In this document: piece after piece, positions 24,541-33,133 of the stretch
How positions within the stretch are numbered: the stretch's first letter is position 1
Layout of the letters: each line of letters starts with the position of its first letter
Assembly: GCF_017303375.1 (NCBI RefSeq)
Contig: NZ_JAFKOH010000004.1
Location: forward strand, 248,001-312,000
Reading direction: 5' to 3'
DNA from: Bacillus sp. NTK074B
Lineage (GTDB): Bacteria; Bacillota; Bacilli; Bacillales; Bacillaceae_B
DNA: 64,000 bases
Notes under the pieces: model-generated
Seen by the model: only the letters and a program-made list of their open reading frames with translations
Databases searched by the model: none
Told to the model about the DNA's origin: nothing
Program-made: the position numbers and the translations under genes

Positions 24541-26260
24541 GGTGGATTTCCCCCTCTCCGAATTGGGATTGGTAGATGTGTTGATAAAGGCTGGAATCTT
24601 CCAATAAGGACTGATGGGTGCCCTGGCCGATCAATACCCCATCTTCTAATAGCAAGATACGATGGGATTCCATCGCCGTACTGACTTTTTGAGTGATGAT
24701 CATGGTTGTGCACTCATATCGCTTCAAGGCTTGAAGGAGTTTTGATTCTGTTTTCAAATCCAGGGCACTTGTACTGTCATCCAAAAGCAGGATCTTCGGT
24801 CTCCGAATAAGAGCCCTGGCAATGGAAAGCCGTTGCTTCTGACCTCCTGAAAGGTTGACCCCCTTTTGACCGAGGACCGTGTCATATCCATCTGAAAGCT
24901 TCAGGATCGATTCATGGATTTGGGCATCTTTGGCCGCCTGGATCATTTCTTCCCTCGTGGCATCTTCCTTCCCCCAGAGGAGATTTTCAGCAACCGACCC
25001 GGAAAACAGAATGACCTCCTGAGGCACGTATCCGATATTTTGTCTGATTTCATCGAGAGGAATCAACCTGATGGGGTGTCCGTCCAGTTCCACTGTCCCT
25101 TCCGTTGCATCGTAAAGACGGGGAATGAGCTGAAACAGAGAGGTTTTACCCGATCCCGTAGCTCCCAGCAAGGAAACGGTTTGGCCCGCCACCACATGAA
25201 AGGATAGATGTTGGAGCACCTTTTCACTTGTGGATGGATAGTGGAACGAGACATCTTGAAACATGATCTCCCCACCGGTCACTTTGTTGTTGTGATTTAC
25301 TTCCTCTCCATCCTTCAAATCGACTTCCGTTGCAAGCACTTCCTCTACCCGCTCAGCAGAAGCCCTCGCTCTTGAGAAACTGGTGATGATAAAGGAGAAA
25401 ATGGAGAAAACAGAAGAGATTCTTGTTACATACGTGACGATGGCCACGACTTCCCCGACCTTCGCCCCGCCCGAGGCAACATCAATGCTTCCAAACCATA
25501 AAACAGAGAGAAGGGCAAGGTTCATCACAAGCATCAACAGAGGCATGATGATTTCCATGACCCGAAGGGCAGCGGCCGTTCGATCCTTCAAATCCTCATT
25601 CGCACCATGAAAACGACTTTCTTCATATTTGCTTCTCGTATACGCTTTAATCAATCTCATTCCCGAAAGGTTTTCCTTCATGACCTCATTCACCTTATCG
25701 AGCCTTGACTGGACTCGTTCAAACAGGTTCCATCCCCGTTTCAGAACCCATATCAGGAATAGCCACAACACGGGAATGACGAAGACTAAAACAAGAGCAA
25801 GCCGGACATCGACAATCAGTGCCATAATGGTTGATCCCACGACAAGCAGTGGAGCCCTGAGCATGATCCGGAGACTCATGAAGATGGTGTTTTGCAGCTG
25901 CCTTACATCATTCGTCATCCTCGTGATGAGAGAAGATGCGGGAAGCTCACTGAAACTTGCAAATGAAAACGACTGGACCTTTTTATACAAGCTTTCCCGC
26001 ACGTCATAACCGAATCCCTGACTCGTATGTGCGGCAAAAAAGGAATTCGTCACACCTGCAACAAAGGCCAAGAGGGACATCCCTACCATAATGAAGCCCC
26101 ACTTCAACACGACGTCCAAATCTTTATTCAGGATCCCTTCATCAATGATCCGTGCCATAAACAACGGATTCAATAACTCTACGGCAAGCTCTACCAGCAT
26201 TAAACTCCATGCCAGGGCCATGGCAGCCCGGTAAGGCTTTAAGAAACGTATGACCTTCAA
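24533..26260 (-). CDS. ABC exporter half-transporter, YfiB-like (first gene of pair)
   Basis: A 575-aa partner of the downstream half-transporter, with six membrane helices and one cassette. The P-loop GATGSGKTS and signature LSGGQKQ are canonical. Walker B ends LLLDDSTSALD, so the catalytic Glu is Asp, and the H-loop His is Gln (IITQKVST). This is the degenerate subunit of a heterodimeric exporter. I place the start at the TTG at 26260 (KVIRFLKPY) because GAGGGG lies seven bases upstream. An ATG ten codons earlier has no ribosome site. The resulting length agrees with YfiB. Confidence 0.9.
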   Translation of the reverse strand: MKVIRFLKPYRAAMALAWSLMLVELAVELLNPLFMARIIDEGILNKDLDVVLKWGFIMVGMSLLAFVAGVTNSFFAAHTSQGFGYDVRESLYKKVQSFSFASFSELPASSLITRMTNDVRQLQNTIFMSLRIMLRAPLLVVGSTIMALIVDVRLALVLVFVIPVLWLFLIWVLKRGWNLFERVQSRLDKVNEVMKENLSGMRLIKAYTRSKYEESRFHGANEDLKDRTAAALRVMEIIMPLLMLVMNLALLSVLWFGSIDVASGGAKVGEVVAIVTYVTRISSVFSIFSFIITSFSRARASAERVEEVLATEVDLKDGEEVNHNNKVTGGEIMFQDVSFHYPSTSEKVLQHLSFHVVAGQTVSLLGATGSGKTSLFQLIPRLYDATEGTVELDGHPIRLIPLDEIRQNIGYVPQEVILFSGSVAENLLWGKEDATREEMIQAAKDAQIHESILKLSDGYDTVLGQKGVNLSGGQKQRLSIARALIRRPKILLLDDSTSALDLKTESKLLQALKRYECTTMIITQKVSTAMESHRILLLEDGVLIGQGTHQSLLEDSSLYQHIYQSQFGEGEIHHV

Positions 26261-26375
26261 ACGAACACCCCTCTTAACTTTATCTGCCATTATTTATATG
26301 TATCATCATATCGCTTTTTTATTCTGGGTGGTAGTTGGAAGTGCCCTCCGTCCCACTCTGAAACCATGTATCCAA

Positions 26376-26407
26376 AGAGGAGACCACGAAATTTCGAGGT
26401 CTCCTCT
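26376..26407. terminator. Hairpin after the beta-propeller relic
   Basis: AGAGGAGACC and GGTCTCCTCT with a 12-base loop. Little T-run follows on either strand. Confidence 0.55.
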
Positions 26408-26416
26408 AACAATGCT

Positions 26417-26680
26417 TTAGTTGAGATCTACGGAGTCGGTCTTTTTAAAATCTTCCAAAGAGTAAGAAGTAATAGAGAGATTCGAAACGGCATAGACCAG
26501 ATCATCAATATAGATCAGTCTTTGAATCTGATCTTCCCCCTGTTCATAGTATTCTTTGTCTTTGCTTGCTTCATCCGGGAGTTTCGATTTCAACACGATC
26601 CCTTTTTCAGGGGTCATTTCATAAAGAAGGGCACCTTGATAGTCGAAGTCCAGTTCATGGTTCTGAATGGTTACAGGCAT
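26417..26680 (-). pseudogene. C-terminal relic of a secreted beta-propeller protein
   Basis: An 87-codon frame whose product matches, from memory, only the very C-terminal part of large secreted proteins with a C-terminal beta-propeller (COG4880 type): LDFDYQGALLYE, the linker, then QIQRLIYIDDLVYAVSN and a final ITSYSLEDFKKTDSVDLN. The full proteins have over 600 residues. There is no start signal or ribosome site. The frame begins directly beside a terminator-like sequence and an AAGGTCCGTCCCT repeat at 26702. The 5' part was therefore probably deleted. It lies between the ABC exporter and the ThrE-type genes. Confidence 0.55.
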
Positions 26681-26714
26681 AAAAAAAGACCTTACAAAAG
26701 CAAGGTCCGTCCCT

Positions 26715-27170
26715 CTATCTCATCCGTCTCGCACTGGCGTTCAGGCGTGCGTTCCGGATGACCTGGTTGATGACTTCGGAGAAGATGAGTCCAATGGCGA
26801 TGGAGCCTGAGATCATGAAGGCTTTGGCGGCCAGATTGATAGCGGCATTGTAATCGTTTTGCACGAAGTTTCTCATGGCATCGTATGCGAGTCCCCCTGG
26901 TACGAGCGGGATGATCCCGGCAACAGAGAAGATGATGACCGGGGTTTTGTACATTTTGGCAAACACCTGACTGACCACCGCCACGACAAAGGAGGCAAGT
27001 AACGTGGCAAGTACGGTGTCTGCTTCATTTAAACTCATAAGTATATAAATGATCCAGCCCAGCATTCCGACTATTCCGCATTTGAAAAGGGACTGCTTCG
27101 GAGCATTGAAGATGATCCCGAATGCAGCGGCTGAAATGAAGCTGGTCACTAATTGTTCGATGATGAGCAT
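26715..27170 (-). CDS. Threonine/serine exporter, small C-terminal-type subunit (ThrE_2)
   Basis: A 151-aa membrane protein with four to five helices. It corresponds to the C-terminal ThrE_2 domain of the one-piece ThrE exporters, including the motif IIPLVPGGLAYDAMRNFVQ. It follows the larger ThrE_1-type gene by 36 bp on the same strand. The two should assemble into one exporter of threonine, serine or related compounds. The AGGGGGGAAAGGG stretch precedes the ATG. The substrate is inferred from family only. Confidence 0.83.
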   Translation of the reverse strand: MLIIEQLVTSFISAAAFGIIFNAPKQSLFKCGIVGMLGWIIYILMSLNEADTVLATLLASFVVAVVSQVFAKMYKTPVIIFSVAGIIPLVPGGLAYDAMRNFVQNDYNAAINLAAKAFMISGSIAIGLIFSEVINQVIRNARLNASARRMR

Positions 27171-27206
27171 CCCTTTCCCCCCTATCGATTTTATAAGCCA
27201 GTCACG

Positions 27207-27968
27207 TTACGTTAAAGTAAACACAACGGCAATGCCCGTCCCGATGGCAAACGCCGTTAAAAAGGCTTCCGCTCCCTTTGACAACCCCGACACCAAATGA
27301 CCTGCCATTAGATCCCTGACGGCGTTGGTGATCAGGAGGCCGGGAACAAGGGGCATGACGGATCCAATGATGATTTTGTCCAACTCCTGTCCCACACCGA
27401 GATGGACAAACCCGAAGGACACCATACCAATGATGAAGGAGGCAAGAAACTCGGCGAAGAACTTGATCGGTACGAGGCGATGTAAATAGATCACACTCGA
27501 AAAGCCGACACCGCCAGTGATCAAAGCAGGAATGAAATCCTCCCACATCCCCTGGAACATGATGAGAAAGCATCCACTGGCGATTGAGGCTGCCAACACT
27601 TGAATCAGGAAAGAATAAGATAGATCGGACTGATCCAACTTCTCAAGGGCATTGTAGGCTTCTTCAAGGGTCAGATGACCTTGACTGATCTGCCTCGAGA
27701 TGCTGTTGACGAGAGTCACTTTCTCAAGATCCGTTGACCTCTCATTAATCCGGATCAGCTTTGTTTTCGTCGGTTCTGAGGTTTCAATCGAGAAGATGAT
27801 CCCCGTAGGCGTCACGTAGCTGTGGGACTCTGATATCCCATACGAAGCAGCGATCCGCATCATCGTATCTTCCACCCGGTACGTCTCCGCCCCGCTTTGC
27901 AACATGATCTTACCCGCCAGCAGGCTGACCTCCATAATGTCATATCTTCTTATCATTTTTGCTTCCAT
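27207..27968 (-). CDS. Threonine/serine exporter, large N-terminal-type subunit (ThrE_1)
   Basis: A 253-aa protein of the ThrE_1 (DUF1212) type. The cytosolic N-terminal region has GKIMLQSGAETYRVEDTMMRIA and VTPTGIIFSIE. Five membrane helices follow, ending in a second PLVPG motif (GSVMPLVPGLLITNAVRDL). The PLVPG motif occurs in both subunits, consistent with an old duplication. The ATG at 27968 has GGAGAG five bases upstream; an earlier in-frame ATG is not preceded by one. First gene of the two-gene exporter operon. Confidence 0.85.
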   Translation of the reverse strand: MEAKMIRRYDIMEVSLLAGKIMLQSGAETYRVEDTMMRIAASYGISESHSYVTPTGIIFSIETSEPTKTKLIRINERSTDLEKVTLVNSISRQISQGHLTLEEAYNALEKLDQSDLSYSFLIQVLAASIASGCFLIMFQGMWEDFIPALITGGVGFSSVIYLHRLVPIKFFAEFLASFIIGMVSFGFVHLGVGQELDKIIIGSVMPLVPGLLITNAVRDLMAGHLVSGLSKGAEAFLTAFAIGTGIAVVFTLT

Positions 27969-28116
27969 ACGATCTCTCCACACGTGCTTTTTTGAATAGG
28001 TCTAGTGTATAGGAAAGCAGTTGGGTAAGCAATGCGTAAGAGGAGGATTTTACGTAGATTTAATCTGAAGGGCAGAAAGAAGACCGGCCATGTATAGGAC
28101 CGGTCCTAGTAAAATG

Positions 28117-28713
28117 TTATGATGCCTTTCGGCTGATTGCCTGCTGGGGCGTCCGTACTTTGATCAGTCTTGGCGCCATGTTGGCCATGATCACCAATAC
28201 AATGGAACACAATACAGCCGATCCCAGCATCGTGATGCCGTTCGCTATGAAAGAGAAAAGCAGCGGCGACATATCATCAGGGGCATATTCGGCAAAGAAC
28301 ACAAACCCTGCGATGAAATGCCAGATATAGCGGGCGAGGCTTCCCATAAATGTCGCAATCACTACCCAAACAATTGCTTTGGATCGTTTGCTGTTTCCTA
28401 ATGCTTCCTGTATCTTCCCTGCAAAAACACCGGCAAAACCAATGAAGGCAAAGGCGATGAAGTACTCAATCACCATTTGAACCGGTGTCGCAATCCAGGC
28501 ATCTCCAAGGGCAATCTGCAATATTCCCCATAGAAACCCCCCCATCAGTCCTGCTCTCCATCCACGTCGGTAGGATAAGAGAAAGATTGGAACCATGGCA
28601 ATTGAAATAGAGATACTCGGTGACAGCTTAATAGAAGGCAGCATATCAAGAATGACGGCGAAAGCCGCCATCAATGACGCTTCGAGCAATACAATAAGTC
28701 GAGTGTGTTTCAT
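28117..28713 (-). CDS. thiT: Thiamine ECF-transporter substrate-binding subunit ThiT
   Basis: A 198-aa S-component with six membrane helices that binds thiamine and works with the shared ECF energy module encoded elsewhere. The first helices (RLIVLLEASLMAAFAVILDMLP) and the RGWRAGLMGGFLWG, LGDAWI and YFIAFAFIGFAG segments match the thiamine-specific family (YuaJ). The upstream TPP riboswitch makes the call firm. The ATG at 28713 is used because GAGGGGG lies eight bases upstream. Longer frames extend into the riboswitch. Confidence 0.93.
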   Translation of the reverse strand: MKHTRLIVLLEASLMAAFAVILDMLPSIKLSPSISISIAMVPIFLLSYRRGWRAGLMGGFLWGILQIALGDAWIATPVQMVIEYFIAFAFIGFAGVFAGKIQEALGNSKRSKAIVWVVIATFMGSLARYIWHFIAGFVFFAEYAPDDMSPLLFSFIANGITMLGSAVLCSIVLVIMANMAPRLIKVRTPQQAISRKAS

Positions 28714-28714
28714 A

Positions 28715-28760
28715 AAAAAAATCCCCCTCAGGTAATGAAACGAAACCATAAGGAGGGTGA
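28715..28760 (-). promoter_or_regulatory. Expression platform of the TPP riboswitch
   Basis: On the minus strand CCCTC pairs with GAGGG, then a run of eight T reaches the thiT start. The right arm is the ribosome-binding site, so the hairpin can act as terminator and as site sequestrator. Confidence 0.7.
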
Positions 28761-28795
28761 ATACATGAATTGAAATAAGCATATCCAGGCTTATT

Positions 28796-28880
28796 ATCCA
28801 CATCCCTACGCTAGTCCTAACTAACAGGTTCAGAGGGTCAGAACAGATTGTTCACTCTCAGCTTTCGCTCCCCTTGTGGT
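28796..28880 (-). promoter_or_regulatory. TPP (thiamine pyrophosphate) riboswitch
   Basis: On the minus strand the conserved blocks appear in order: ACAAGGGGAGC, CTGAGAGTG, ACCCTCTGAACCTG and CGTAGGGATGTG. High thiamine pyrophosphate is expected to switch off thiT. Confidence 0.96.
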
Positions 28881-28952
28881 AACGTTTATAAAGTTGTTAC
28901 GATTCATTATACATGAAGATTGATAGAAAGAAAGTATGAAAGATTCTTTTCT

Positions 28953-29252
28953 TTAAGGTGTCTCTCTGAGAGGATCATGAAGGATAATGACAGGCATTGA
29001 CTTAGGGGTGACCATGAATCCGTAAATTTTTCCATCCTTGTCCTTATACGCTACAGAATAATCTCCAAATTGGGGTGAGAATTCGACGTCTTGGTATTCA
29101 AGATCAAGATCCTGATATTTAAGGCTCACATATAATTTGGTGGCGATTCTTGCGGTCAAGTGCTGTACAGTGGATATCCGGTTGGCTACTATTATGAGGA
29201 TGATTGCGATACCGAGTAACATGACTTTCTTTGTACTGGACAATCTGATCAT
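28953..29252 (-). CDS. Small membrane-anchored protein of unknown function
   Basis: A 99-aa protein with one N-terminal membrane helix (about residues 9-23) and an exported domain of some 70 residues. The exported part has DLEYQDVEFSPQFGDYSVAYKDKDG and VTPKSMPVIILHDPL. The pattern of a helix plus a small strand-rich domain resembles YfjL or DUF3139 proteins, but I do not recognise it firmly. GGGG lies ten bases before the ATG. It sits between thiT and an ECF-sigma operon, apparently monocistronic. Confidence 0.55.
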   Translation of the reverse strand: MIRLSSTKKVMLLGIAIILIIVANRISTVQHLTARIATKLYVSLKYQDLDLEYQDVEFSPQFGDYSVAYKDKDGKIYGFMVTPKSMPVIILHDPLRETP

Positions 29253-29336
29253 TCATTCTAGCCCCCTTTTATTTCTTCTTAACTACTATACTCGCATACT
29301 CTCTATTATATACCTATTCACTGAACCATGACAAAA

Positions 29337-29384
29337 GAGCTACTCTAATAGGCATGTGTCAAAATACCCATTTTCAGTAGCTCT
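29337..29384 (-). terminator. Terminator of the sigma/anti-sigma operon
   Basis: AGAGCTACT and AGTAGCTCT are nine-base arms with a long loop. The minus strand then reads TTTTG. Confidence 0.55.
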
Positions 29385-29439
29385 ATTTTTATTATTTCCT
29401 TTTTTCTTTTTCTTTCAAGAAGGAGTCCTCTTGAAATAT

Positions 29440-30600
29440 CTACTGAGTTGGCATGAATGCTACACTCCAATATCCATCTTCATCCTTCACCATCTGAAAG
29501 CCCATACCTCCCTCACCACCATTATCATACTTAATATATCCATCCATATCGCTTGTTTGAATAAATTTACCGTTATCGATTCCTTTAAAGACACGTAATA
29601 TACTTTCCTTCGTCACCCTGTCCGCTCGGGAAAACTTCTCGTCCTCTTCCTTTGTCCACCGAATATAATCCGGTCTGTCTGTGTACATTTCATAGACAAG
29701 GTCGTGTCGTTCGTCCAGTGATGCCTGGACATACAACTTTGCTATGCTGATGGGGGATAACCCGTGAAGATGTTCTTCCGTCGGGTCTTTGGAAAATTCA
29801 CGGTAGACAATCTCTTCTTCTGGTGTCAAAGAGAAATTCCACTCTTTGCGCTCTTCCTCTACTTTACTGAATGAGAATGGCATGACCACACTGAACTTCC
29901 ATCCATCCTCGTAAACCAGCCTGAAACTTAGAATATTTGCCCTACGTGAACCTACTGAAACCGGTATTTCATATGTTACATCACTCATCATCTCTGAAGT
30001 CCTCACTTTAATAACCGTAGTGTCGGTCCATAGATAATCAGCTTCATACGATACATCCGGTTGCGCCAATTTCCCTTTGAAAACAATGAAGGGATGGTTC
30101 CCGATCATCTTCTCAGCTCCATCTCGCGTAAAGCTTTGTGATAAGTAGCGGATCACTTTTTCTTTTGAATCCAATCCTTCACTCATATATCGGTAGGATT
30201 CCCCTTCATATATAAAGGGTTCGCCCGTCCCTTCATCATTAATGATGTGATCATATCGAGTGAACGCTTTTCCAATCAATTTTTCGGGTGCATCCAGCTC
30301 AGTCTGTTCCTGATCCTGTGAAATTGGATCTACCTGTCTAATGCTTTCTTGCTCCAGTGAAGCGTTTTGATCATCCCCTCCGACCCCAATCAGTTCAAAG
30401 GTCAGAAATACCCCTGCCAAAATAAAAATGGCCGCCAATACATTGGGAACCAGCCTCCCCATCTTCCTTCTACTCTTTTTTTGACTGTTTGTTTCCTCGA
30501 ATAATTTCGTTTTCAATTCTCTCTTAAACTCTTCCCGCGGCGAAAGACCTGGTCGGTTTTTCAAAGAATGTAATAAATCATCATTGAATTTTTCGTTCAT
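29440..30600 (-). CDS. Membrane-anchored anti-sigma partner with IseA-like extracytoplasmic domain
   Basis: A 386-aa protein encoded with, and overlapping by 20 bases, an ECF sigma factor. Residues 1-48 are cytosolic and charged, the sigma-binding position. One membrane helix follows at about 50-70. The outer part has two domains. Residues about 105-235 (GTGEPFIYEGESYRYMSEGLDSKEKVIRYLSQSF in summary: GTGEP, YRYMSEGLD, GKLAQPD) resemble IseA, the inhibitor of cell-wall DL-endopeptidases. Residues about 255-386 look like a SnoaL/NTF2-type domain. Function is inferred: it should hold the sigma factor until an envelope signal arrives, and the IseA-like part suggests that peptidoglycan hydrolases are sensed or restrained. 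Confidence 0.65.
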   Translation of the reverse strand: MNEKFNDDLLHSLKNRPGLSPREEFKRELKTKLFEETNSQKKSRRKMGRLVPNVLAAIFILAGVFLTFELIGVGGDDQNASLEQESIRQVDPISQDQEQTELDAPEKLIGKAFTRYDHIINDEGTGEPFIYEGESYRYMSEGLDSKEKVIRYLSQSFTRDGAEKMIGNHPFIVFKGKLAQPDVSYEADYLWTDTTVIKVRTSEMMSDVTYEIPVSVGSRRANILSFRLVYEDGWKFSVVMPFSFSKVEEERKEWNFSLTPEEEIVYREFSKDPTEEHLHGLSPISIAKLYVQASLDERHDLVYEMYTDRPDYIRWTKEEDEKFSRADRVTKESILRVFKGIDNGKFIQTSDMDGYIKYDNGGEGGMGFQMVKDEDGYWSVAFMPTQ

Positions 30601-31123
30601 TTACCAGCACCGCCTTTTCATTGGAATTTCCCACTAATTTTTTCAACAGATTCATACCCCTGTGATAATCTACTTTTACTTTAGAAGGCTTGCAATCGAG
30701 GATTTTAGCTGTTTCTTTGACGGGGTATTCTCTTAACCCCCTTAAAATGACCACATTTCGATAATCAGGCTTCAGCTTTGAAAGGGCAGCCTGAACCATT
30801 TCCCACTCTTCATTCTTCTCCATCTCTTCTTCCGGCAGGCCCTCCTCACTTTTCCGTAAATTCAAAAGGACGTCGGGAAGAAGGGAGATAAGCTTCCTCT
30901 TTCGGTAATGATCAATGGCTGTTCTTCGTGCAATGGAGATGATCCAAGTTTTCTTTGAAGATTGATGCTTGAAGCTGTGATAACTTTTGAAGACTCTCAT
31001 AAATGTATCCTGGGTTAAATCCTCTGCTTCGGATGAATTGTTCGTGAAATAAAATAAGTACTGGTATACATCATGGAAATATGTTTCATATAACTCTTCC
31101 AGTTGATCGTGATCTTCTTTCAA
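30581..31123 (-). CDS. ECF sigma factor (SigX-like)
   Basis: A 180-aa extracytoplasmic-function sigma factor. Region 2 shows YFHDVYQYLFYFTNNSSEAEDLTQDTFMRV with the DLTQ core motif. Region 4 is near the C-terminus (LKPDYRNVVILRGLREYPVKETAKILDC, then SKVKVDYHRGMNLL). Spacing and length fit SigX-type factors. The TTG start has GGGGGGA seven bases upstream. The downstream gene encodes the likely anti-sigma protein. An ECF-type promoter upstream implies autoregulation. Confidence 0.88.
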   Translation of the reverse strand: MKEDHDQLEELYETYFHDVYQYLFYFTNNSSEAEDLTQDTFMRVFKSYHSFKHQSSKKTWIISIARRTAIDHYRKRKLISLLPDVLLNLRKSEEGLPEEEMEKNEEWEMVQAALSKLKPDYRNVVILRGLREYPVKETAKILDCKPSKVKVDYHRGMNLLKKLVGNSNEKAVLVNERKIQ

Positions 31124-31152
31124 TGGGCGTCCCCCCTTTACTGTATCTATTA

Positions 31153-31179
31153 GTCGTTACTGGTGCTTAAATGGTTTCA
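31153..31179 (-). promoter_or_regulatory. ECF-type autoregulatory promoter
   Basis: On the minus strand TGAAACC is followed after 16 bases by CGACTA. This matches the -35 AAC / -10 CGWC pattern used by SigX/SigW-type factors, 30 bp before the sigma gene start. Confidence 0.65.
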
Positions 31180-31211
31180 ATAACTTCTAAAAATCTGTAC
31201 TCAAAAAGAAA

Positions 31212-31239
31212 AAGAGCCCTCATGATTACTTCGGCTCTT
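31212..31239 (-). terminator. Terminator of the thioredoxin-like operon
   Basis: AAGAGCC and GGCTCTT arms; the minus strand then reads TTTCTTTTT. Confidence 0.7.
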
Positions 31240-31265
31240 ACTTTAAATAATGTATTATTTTTTTG

Positions 31266-31340
31266 ATTATTAAACGACCGTTTAGCCCTTTTACGCCTGT
31301 CAATTCAATCCTTTCCTCTCTTAATCAAACGTTTGTTTAG
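31266..31340. promoter_or_regulatory. Palindromes TAAACG-AC-CGTTTA and ATCAAACGTTTGTTTA
   Basis: The second palindrome is almost identical to the one upstream of isp at 5351. It overlaps the stop codon of the thioredoxin-like gene. No promoter is evident here, so its role is unclear. Confidence 0.35.
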
Positions 31341-31663
31341 TTGTCTAACATCTTCGTGAGACGGGACATTTGGCTTTGGAGTTCGTCGATTGGCACGAAG
31401 CGTGCTTTTCTGAACATTTCTTTCCCCTCTACAAACATAATCAGGACGGGTACGGTGAAGATGGAGAATTCTCCTGCGATTTCCGGGATTTCTTCTGCAT
31501 CGGCATGAATGGATACCACCGATTTAAAATCCTCCAACACCCTTTCAACCTGCGGGAGGAGTGCATGACAGACCGAGCAATTCGGTCTTGATATGTATAG
31601 CAATACAAGCTTTTCAGATTCCAGCACTCTCTTGATGGCTTCTAAAGAATGGATATCTTCCAC
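31337..31663 (-). CDS. Thioredoxin family protein, YtpP-like
   Basis: A 108-aa thioredoxin-fold protein with the active-site motif NCSVCH and the cis-Pro in FTVPVLIMF. Length and pattern (HSLEAIKRVLESEKLVLLYISRPNCSVC) match YtpP of B. subtilis, a thioredoxin-like protein linked to bacillithiol redox. The GTG start at 31663 has AAGGAGAG six to eight bases upstream. It follows the histidine phosphatase gene by 32 bp and is probably in one operon with it. Confidence 0.78.
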   Translation of the reverse strand: MEDIHSLEAIKRVLESEKLVLLYISRPNCSVCHALLPQVERVLEDFKSVVSIHADAEEIPEIAGEFSIFTVPVLIMFVEGKEMFRKARFVPIDELQSQMSRLTKMLDN

Positions 31664-31695
31664 TTTCCTCTCTCCTTTCTTTGTGTATAAATGGA

Positions 31696-32238
31696 TCATC
31701 CTGTCCTGTCTTGGTACACATACAACGTTCCGTTAGAAGGTTTTCTGAAGGACGGTCCGGTAAATCCACGTTTACGCAATTCTTTTCTCATATACATCAT
31801 GATTCCCCCATGACCCACAATGAGTACATCTTCTCCTTCACGAATGATCCGATCGACCACGCCACTGATTCTCTCCTTGACTTCCCTTTTACTTTCCGGC
31901 TGGGAACGATGATTGAACCACCAGGCTAACCGGATGAATGTCAAATGTAGAAAAAGTGGAAGCCTCCTCTTAGACTTGAAGAGCGGAGATAACCTGATTT
32001 CCCTCAGCTCCTCAAGATAGGAGATATCTTCACCATATACTGCTTCAGCTGTAACCCGCGCTCTTGATAAATCGCTGGAATAACAGCCCTTCCAAACAAT
32101 GTCATGAAGATCAATAAGGTTCTCTTCCACATCTGACGCATCATATTCCTCCACCCACTTCATCAGCTCTTCACTTGTGACAAACGAAGCCGGATATCCC
32201 CTCGTTACTTTAAAATGCCTTATGAGACCAACCTTCAT
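31696..32238 (-). CDS. Histidine phosphatase superfamily protein
   Basis: A 180-aa phosphoglycerate-mutase-like protein. The catalytic LIRH occurs as LIRHFKVTRG rather than LIRHG, the second catalytic part is YSSDLSRARVTAEAV, and the late His is in LIVGHGGIMMYM. The family transfers or removes phosphate through a phospho-His; the specific substrate cannot be told. GGGGGA lies five bases before the ATG at 32238. An earlier ATG lies upstream of this site. Co-transcribed with the thioredoxin-like gene. Confidence 0.78.
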   Translation of the reverse strand: MKVGLIRHFKVTRGYPASFVTSEELMKWVEEYDASDVEENLIDLHDIVWKGCYSSDLSRARVTAEAVYGEDISYLEELREIRLSPLFKSKRRLPLFLHLTFIRLAWWFNHRSQPESKREVKERISGVVDRIIREGEDVLIVGHGGIMMYMRKELRKRGFTGPSFRKPSNGTLYVYQDRTG

Positions 32239-32317
32239 ACACATCCCCCACATTCATTATACAAGTTTTAGGAAAAGAATAAGCATGCGTTTAGTGCGCA
32301 TGCTTACAGCTATCATA

Positions 32318-33133
32318 TTAACCTAAAGAAACATCCAGAATCATCATCACGACGAAACCAAGCATTAATCCTAGCGTAGCCAGGTCCGTACTTCCTGAAG
32401 ATTGGGACTCCGGGATCAACTCTTCCACGACCACAAATATCATGGCACCGGCTGCGAATGCAAGTGCATAAGGCAGTAGCGGCTGCACCATCAAGACGGC
32501 TGCAGCTCCAATGACGGCTGCTATCGGTTCGACAATGGCTGAAAGCTGGCCATAATGGAATGATTTCAGACGGGACATCCCTTCTCCCCTGAGCGGTATT
32601 GAAAGAGCGGCACCTTCAGGCATGTTCTGAATGCCGATACCGATCGCAAGCCCGATGGCTCCCACTAACGTCGCATCTCCAAGGCCAAGGGATGCGGCCC
32701 CAAAAGCAACTCCGATGGCAAGACCCTCGGGAATGTTATGAAGCGTGATCGCAAGGAATAACAAAGTCGACTTCTTAAATTTGGTTGGAGGTCCTTCGGC
32801 ATTTTCCGATTCATTCCCCAAATGCAAATGCGGTACTACAAAGTCTAAAAGTCTAATAAAAAAGCCGCCTAGTAAAAATCCAATGGCAGGTGCCAGCCAT
32901 GGAATCTGACCGTTCTGTTCACTGAACTCTATCGAAGGGGCCAACAGGGACCAAAATGACGCAGCAATCATGACACCTGCAGCAAACCCGAGCATCATAT
33001 TCAACGTATGCTTCTCAATTTTAGTGAAGAAAAAAACCGTGGCAGCTCCAAGTGCAGTCAATCCCCATGTGACAAGACCCCCGAATAGCGCCTGTACAGT
33101 GGGATTAAATCCACTTAACCAATCTATGAACAT
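32318..33133 (-). CDS. ZIP family divalent metal transporter
   Basis: A 271-aa transporter with eight membrane helices. Family metal-site motifs are ITLHNIPEGLAIG in TM4 and IGIQNMPEGAA in TM5, and a His-containing loop (VPHLHLGNES) lies between TM3 and TM4. The ZupT/GufA branch imports zinc, iron or manganese. The ATG at 33133 is preceded by GGAGGAGAG. Monocistronic; no Fur- or Zur-like box was recognised upstream. Confidence 0.88.
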   Translation of the reverse strand: MFIDWLSGFNPTVQALFGGLVTWGLTALGAATVFFFTKIEKHTLNMMLGFAAGVMIAASFWSLLAPSIEFSEQNGQIPWLAPAIGFLLGGFFIRLLDFVVPHLHLGNESENAEGPPTKFKKSTLLFLAITLHNIPEGLAIGVAFGAASLGLGDATLVGAIGLAIGIGIQNMPEGAALSIPLRGEGMSRLKSFHYGQLSAIVEPIAAVIGAAAVLMVQPLLPYALAFAAGAMIFVVVEELIPESQSSGSTDLATLGLMLGFVVMMILDVSLG

